Below are positions 6,464-7,440 of a DNA stretch of 7,440 nucleotides, one piece after another. Each line of letters starts with the position of its first letter. Position 1 is the stretch's first letter. The position numbers and the translations under genes were made by a program. Source of the DNA: Actinomycetes bacterium (lineage in GTDB: Bacteria > Actinomycetota > Acidimicrobiia > Acidimicrobiales > Palsa-688); assembly GCA_021798075.1 (NCBI GenBank), contig JAJZYO010000089.1, positions 1 through 7,440 on the forward strand, given 5' to 3'. The notes under the pieces are model-generated. The model was given only the letters and a program-made list of their open reading frames with translations, had not been told where the DNA came from and made no database searches.

Positions 6464-6481
6464 GGGGATAGCGCTATTCCC
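6464..6481. terminator. Palindrome at the convergent gene junction, candidate bidirectional terminator
   Basis: GGGGATAGC (6464-6472) and GCTATTCCC (6473-6481) are inverted copies with one G-T wobble, folding as a seven-bp stem around a GCGC loop. The element lies ten bases after the oxidoreductase stop and contains the TAG stop of the opposing metallophosphoesterase (6474-6476). Its position between two converging genes suggests a terminator for both. Neither side has a T run, so it would be of the non-canonical type. Termination is inferred. Confidence 0.45.
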
Positions 6482-7440
6482 AGGTGACGCTGAAGCAGCG
6501 GTCCCCGAGGCTGCCGGGCGACCAGCGGCCCCACTGGCCGTTCATGGCCCGGCGGGTCGCCTCGGTCCAGCCGATCACGTCCGCTCGGGCGGTCCGGCGC
6601 ACCACTTGCAGCAGGCCGCCCTCGTAGACCTTGTAGCCGGTCCAGACACCGGGGTAGTCCTTGGTCGAGCCGGTTTCGGCGATAACCAGGGGGCCGTAGC
6701 TGTAGCGGCGGTTGCGATGGCGGTGGCCGCAGGAGAGGAGCGCCTGCGGCTTGGACCGCGCCAGGGCATCGAGCAATGCCCGGCTCTGGTCGAGAGGTAG
6801 CCCGGGCGGGTAAACGGTGGGGTAGCGGTGCAGGTCGGGCGGATGGTGGAGGACAACCATGGCCGGGGTTGGCGCCTCTCCCGCCAGCGCGGCGACCCGG
6901 CGGCCGGCGGAGGCCGGGAGATAGCCGCGGTGGTAGTGGCGGTCGGCGTGCACGGTGTTCACGAGGACCAGGCGCAGCCCCGGGACGTCGATAGCCCTCG
7001 GCCCCCAGGCGACCCGGACACCTCCTGCCTGGAGAACGGACCGCATGTCCACGTCGAGTGCGTTGTCGTGGTTGCCGAGCACTGCCTCCACCGGGACGGG
7101 GCTCTCGGCCAGGAGCCGGGCGGCTGCCATCAGTTCGGCAGAAGTCGCGAGCCGGGTGAGGTCCCCTTTGGCCAGGGCCAGCTGAGCGCCCCAGCCGTCC
7201 GCTTCGGCGAGGGCGGCTTCGAGGGCGCGCACCGGGTAGGAGGCCGCGCCGGGTTGGTAGCCGCTGCGGTCCCAGATCCGGCCCCAAACCCCGAAGTGCT
7301 TTTCACCGATGTGCAGGTCGGTGACCGCGGCCAGCCGGGACAGGAGCCGCCCGCCCGGGCAGTGCAATGTCGTGACCCGCCCGGCCAGGAACGCCGGCAC
7401 CCCTTCCGCGCTCGCTACGACGTCGTAGCCGGTGCCGGGG
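6474..7440 (-). CDS. Calcineurin-like metallophosphoesterase (N-terminus cut by window edge)
   Basis: The reverse-strand frame stays open to the right edge; the GTG at 7398-7400 (308 residues) is a possible internal start only. Residues just before it (GYDVVASAEGVPAFLAGR, then VTTLHCPGGR) look like the end of a small beta domain that precedes the catalytic core in some actinobacterial members, so the true start is probably outside. Numbered from that GTG, all dimetal-phosphoesterase motifs are present: DLH (Asp28, His30), GD (Asp80), GNHD (109-112), HHPP from His185, and GHRH (225-228). The enzyme should therefore bind two metals and cleave phosphomono- or diesters. It resembles Icc/CpdA-like phosphodiesterases, but the substrate is not evident. 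It is convergent with the sugar operon, 19 bases from its end, so probably not co-regulated with it. Confidence 0.87.
   Translation of the reverse strand, partial: PGTGYDVVASAEGVPAFLAGRVTTLHCPGGRLLSRLAAVTDLHIGEKHFGVWGRIWDRSGYQPGAASYPVRALEAALAEADGWGAQLALAKGDLTRLATSAELMAAARLLAESPVPVEAVLGNHDNALDVDMRSVLQAGGVRVAWGPRAIDVPGLRLVLVNTVHADRHYHRGYLPASAGRRVAALAGEAPTPAMVVLHHPPDLHRYPTVYPPGLPLDQSRALLDALARSKPQALLSCGHRHRNRRYSYGPLVIAETGSTKDYPGVWTGYKVYEGGLLQVVRRTARADVIGWTEATRRAMNGQWGRWSPGSLGDRCFSVTWE

Noticed and set aside
6235..7287. Long reverse-strand open frame (350 codons) overlapping the metallophosphoesterase
   Set aside because: Its translation is Pro/Arg/Gly-rich low-complexity sequence, while the overlapping frame carries the full metallophosphoesterase motif set. 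It is a shadow frame.

Overview
The window is about 7.4 kb of very GC-rich, densely coding DNA with strong G/C preference at third codon positions, several GTG starts and short intergenic gaps. This suits a high-GC actinobacterium (Actinomycetota). I cannot place it more precisely, and no rRNA, tRNA, mobile element or CRISPR array is visible.

Layout: six genes run rightward (positions 2 to 6454), and one gene runs leftward and meets them tail to tail (6474 to the right edge). The rightward genes are the C-terminal half of a GH38 alpha-mannosidase cut by the left edge, a PfkB-family sugar kinase, a double-SIS-domain sugar-phosphate isomerase/deglycase-type enzyme, a phytanoyl-CoA-dioxygenase-like Fe(II)/2-oxoglutarate oxygenase, a TIM-barrel sugar isomerase/epimerase, and a Gfo/Idh/MocA NAD(P)-dependent oxidoreductase. 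Spacing suggests a first block (mannosidase, kinase, SIS, oxygenase; gaps of 90, 4 and 13 bases), a 95-base non-coding gap rich in GC hairpins, then a tightly coupled pair (isomerase and oxidoreductase sharing an ATGA overlap). The leftward gene is a calcineurin-like metallophosphoesterase, probably unrelated, with its N-terminus beyond the right edge. An 18-base palindrome at the convergent junction may end transcription on both strands.

Working together: the set reads as an accessory carbohydrate-catabolism operon. The GH38 enzyme would release a sugar from an alpha-mannoside, the kinase would phosphorylate it, and the SIS enzyme would isomerise or deglycate the sugar phosphate. The epimerase and dehydrogenase would adjust stereochemistry and oxidation state, and the oxygenase would hydroxylate or oxidatively remove a substituent. 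A PfkB kinase, a SIS enzyme and a TIM-barrel epimerase are the same three enzyme types as FrlD, FrlB and FrlC of the fructosamine (Amadori) pathway. Here they are combined with a mannosidase, an oxygenase and a dehydrogenase, which is not a pathway I recognise. The substrate cannot be read from the sequence, and no transporter, regulator or aldolase lies inside the window.
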